Assembly: GCA_947377625.1 (NCBI GenBank)
Contig: CANCGR010000545.1
Location: forward strand, 1 to 7,770
Origin: Gammaproteobacteria bacterium
GTDB lineage: Bacteria > Pseudomonadota > Gammaproteobacteria > Pseudomonadales > Pseudohongiellaceae
Direction: 5' to 3'
Length of the DNA stretch: 7,770 bases
Shown: one piece after another, positions 7,520 through 7,770 of the stretch
How the letters are laid out: each line of letters begins with the position of its first letter
Position numbering within the stretch: position 1 is the stretch's first letter
Notes under the pieces: generated by a model
What the model saw: the letters and a program-made list of their open reading frames with translations, nothing else
What the model was told of the DNA's origin: nothing
Database searches by the model: none
Translations under genes and position numbers: made by a program

Positions 7520-7555
7520 AGCAAAACTAGACCAAAGTCTTTAGCAAACTGGACC
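7520..7555 (-). repeat. Tandem imperfect repeat just upstream of the flagellin promoter
   Basis: On the plus strand AGCAAAACTAGACC (7520-7533) is repeated as AGCAAACTGGACC (7543-7555), one gap and one substitution apart. The two copies are offset by about 22-23 bases, close to two helical turns, and begin ten bases upstream of the promoter's TAAA box. This placement suits a pair of sites for a DNA-binding regulator, although none is known. Confidence 0.5.
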
Positions 7556-7602
7556 TTCGTATTGAAAAATAGACGAACAAATTGAAATTTTCAGGACCAA
7601 CG

Positions 7603-7697
7603 TCTGGAAAAAACCAGATCCACCATGCGTCGGGTCGGTCTGTCTACGGACTTTTTGACGACAGACTTGCGTCTGCTCAGACGAAAGACGCAGTCTG
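7603..7697 (-). repeat. Nested and competing inverted repeats upstream of the flagellin gene
   Basis: Three hairpins can form. The first pairs 7662-7674 with 7686-7697 (12 bp, one bulged base). The second pairs GTCTGTC at 7638-7644 with GACAGAC at 7660-7666 (7 bp) and shares bases with the first, so only one can form at a time. The third pairs TCTGG (7603-7607) with CCAGA (7614-7618) across six A. Apart from these structures I see no gene in 7511-7720. All lie upstream of the proposed promoter, so they act either as DNA sites or in an RNA started further upstream. Confidence 0.6.
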
Positions 7698-7720
7698 GCC
7701 CAAAATTCATTCGTAAAAAT

Positions 7721-7750
7721 AAAAAAGGAATCATTTCTGATTCCTTTTTT
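7721..7750 (-). terminator. Strong hairpin terminator of a gene beyond the right edge
   Basis: A 13-bp perfect inverted repeat (AAAAAAGGAATCA/TGATTCCTTTTTT) with a 4-base loop ends in T runs on either strand, so it can stop transcription both ways. On the minus strand it would end a gene starting outside the window, possibly another flagellin since these are often grouped. The 12 bases TTCATTCGTAAA flank it directly on both sides (7706-7717 and 7749-7760). Confidence 0.85.
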
Positions 7751-7770
7751 CATTCGTAAATTAAATTTTT

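Noticed and set aside
7541..7753. A 70-codon open frame on the minus strand upstream of the flagellin gene
   Set aside because: It begins inside the terminator hairpin, has no ribosome site and covers the inverted repeats. The protein shows no known feature.

Overview
The window looks like a chromosomal piece from a Bdellovibrio-type predatory bacterium. Two things point there. One is a short Bdellovibrio-like flagellin that opens with MGMRITTNV. The other is a very large secreted fibre protein with the N-terminal module and mosaic make-up of the Bdellovibrio 'mosaic adhesive trimer' (MAT) or 'cell wall anchor' proteins. The DNA is AT-rich by eye, which fits a low-GC relative such as the B. 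exovorus lineage better than B. bacteriovorus. That species guess is inference only.

Both genes lie on the minus strand, so transcription runs right to left. At the right edge (7721-7750) is a strong hairpin terminator that probably ends a gene just outside the window. Next come about 400 non-coding bases (7316-7720) that form the control region of the flagellin gene. They hold a dense field of GTCT/AGAC motifs with nested inverted repeats, a tandem 13-14 bp repeat, a good sigma-28 (FliA) promoter at 7484-7510, a long leader with a 9-bp hairpin, and the ribosome site. The flagellin gene (277 aa) occupies 6482-7315 and is followed by a 3' region and a rho-independent terminator (6333-6363).

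One uninterrupted reading frame fills 6266 down to position 1 and leaves the window with no stop. It gives more than 2,088 residues, so about 80% of the window is a single gene. The product has a signal peptide, a cysteine-containing N-terminal module, phage-tail-fibre-like repeats, a phage tail 'knob' module, a YadA-type adhesin head (beta-roll), nine NVGIGT-type joint motifs with a tenth starting at the edge, and a repeat-associated beta domain near the left edge. The usual C-terminal tip or chaperone domain must lie further left. I infer a trimeric surface or vesicle fibre used to recognise prey.

The most interesting points are the mosaic of phage and autotransporter parts in one fibre; a sigma-28-like element just upstream of the fibre start, with an 8-T tract in its spacer and no ribosome site, which raises the possibility of leaderless, slippage-variable, motility-linked expression; and the structured control region of the flagellin gene.
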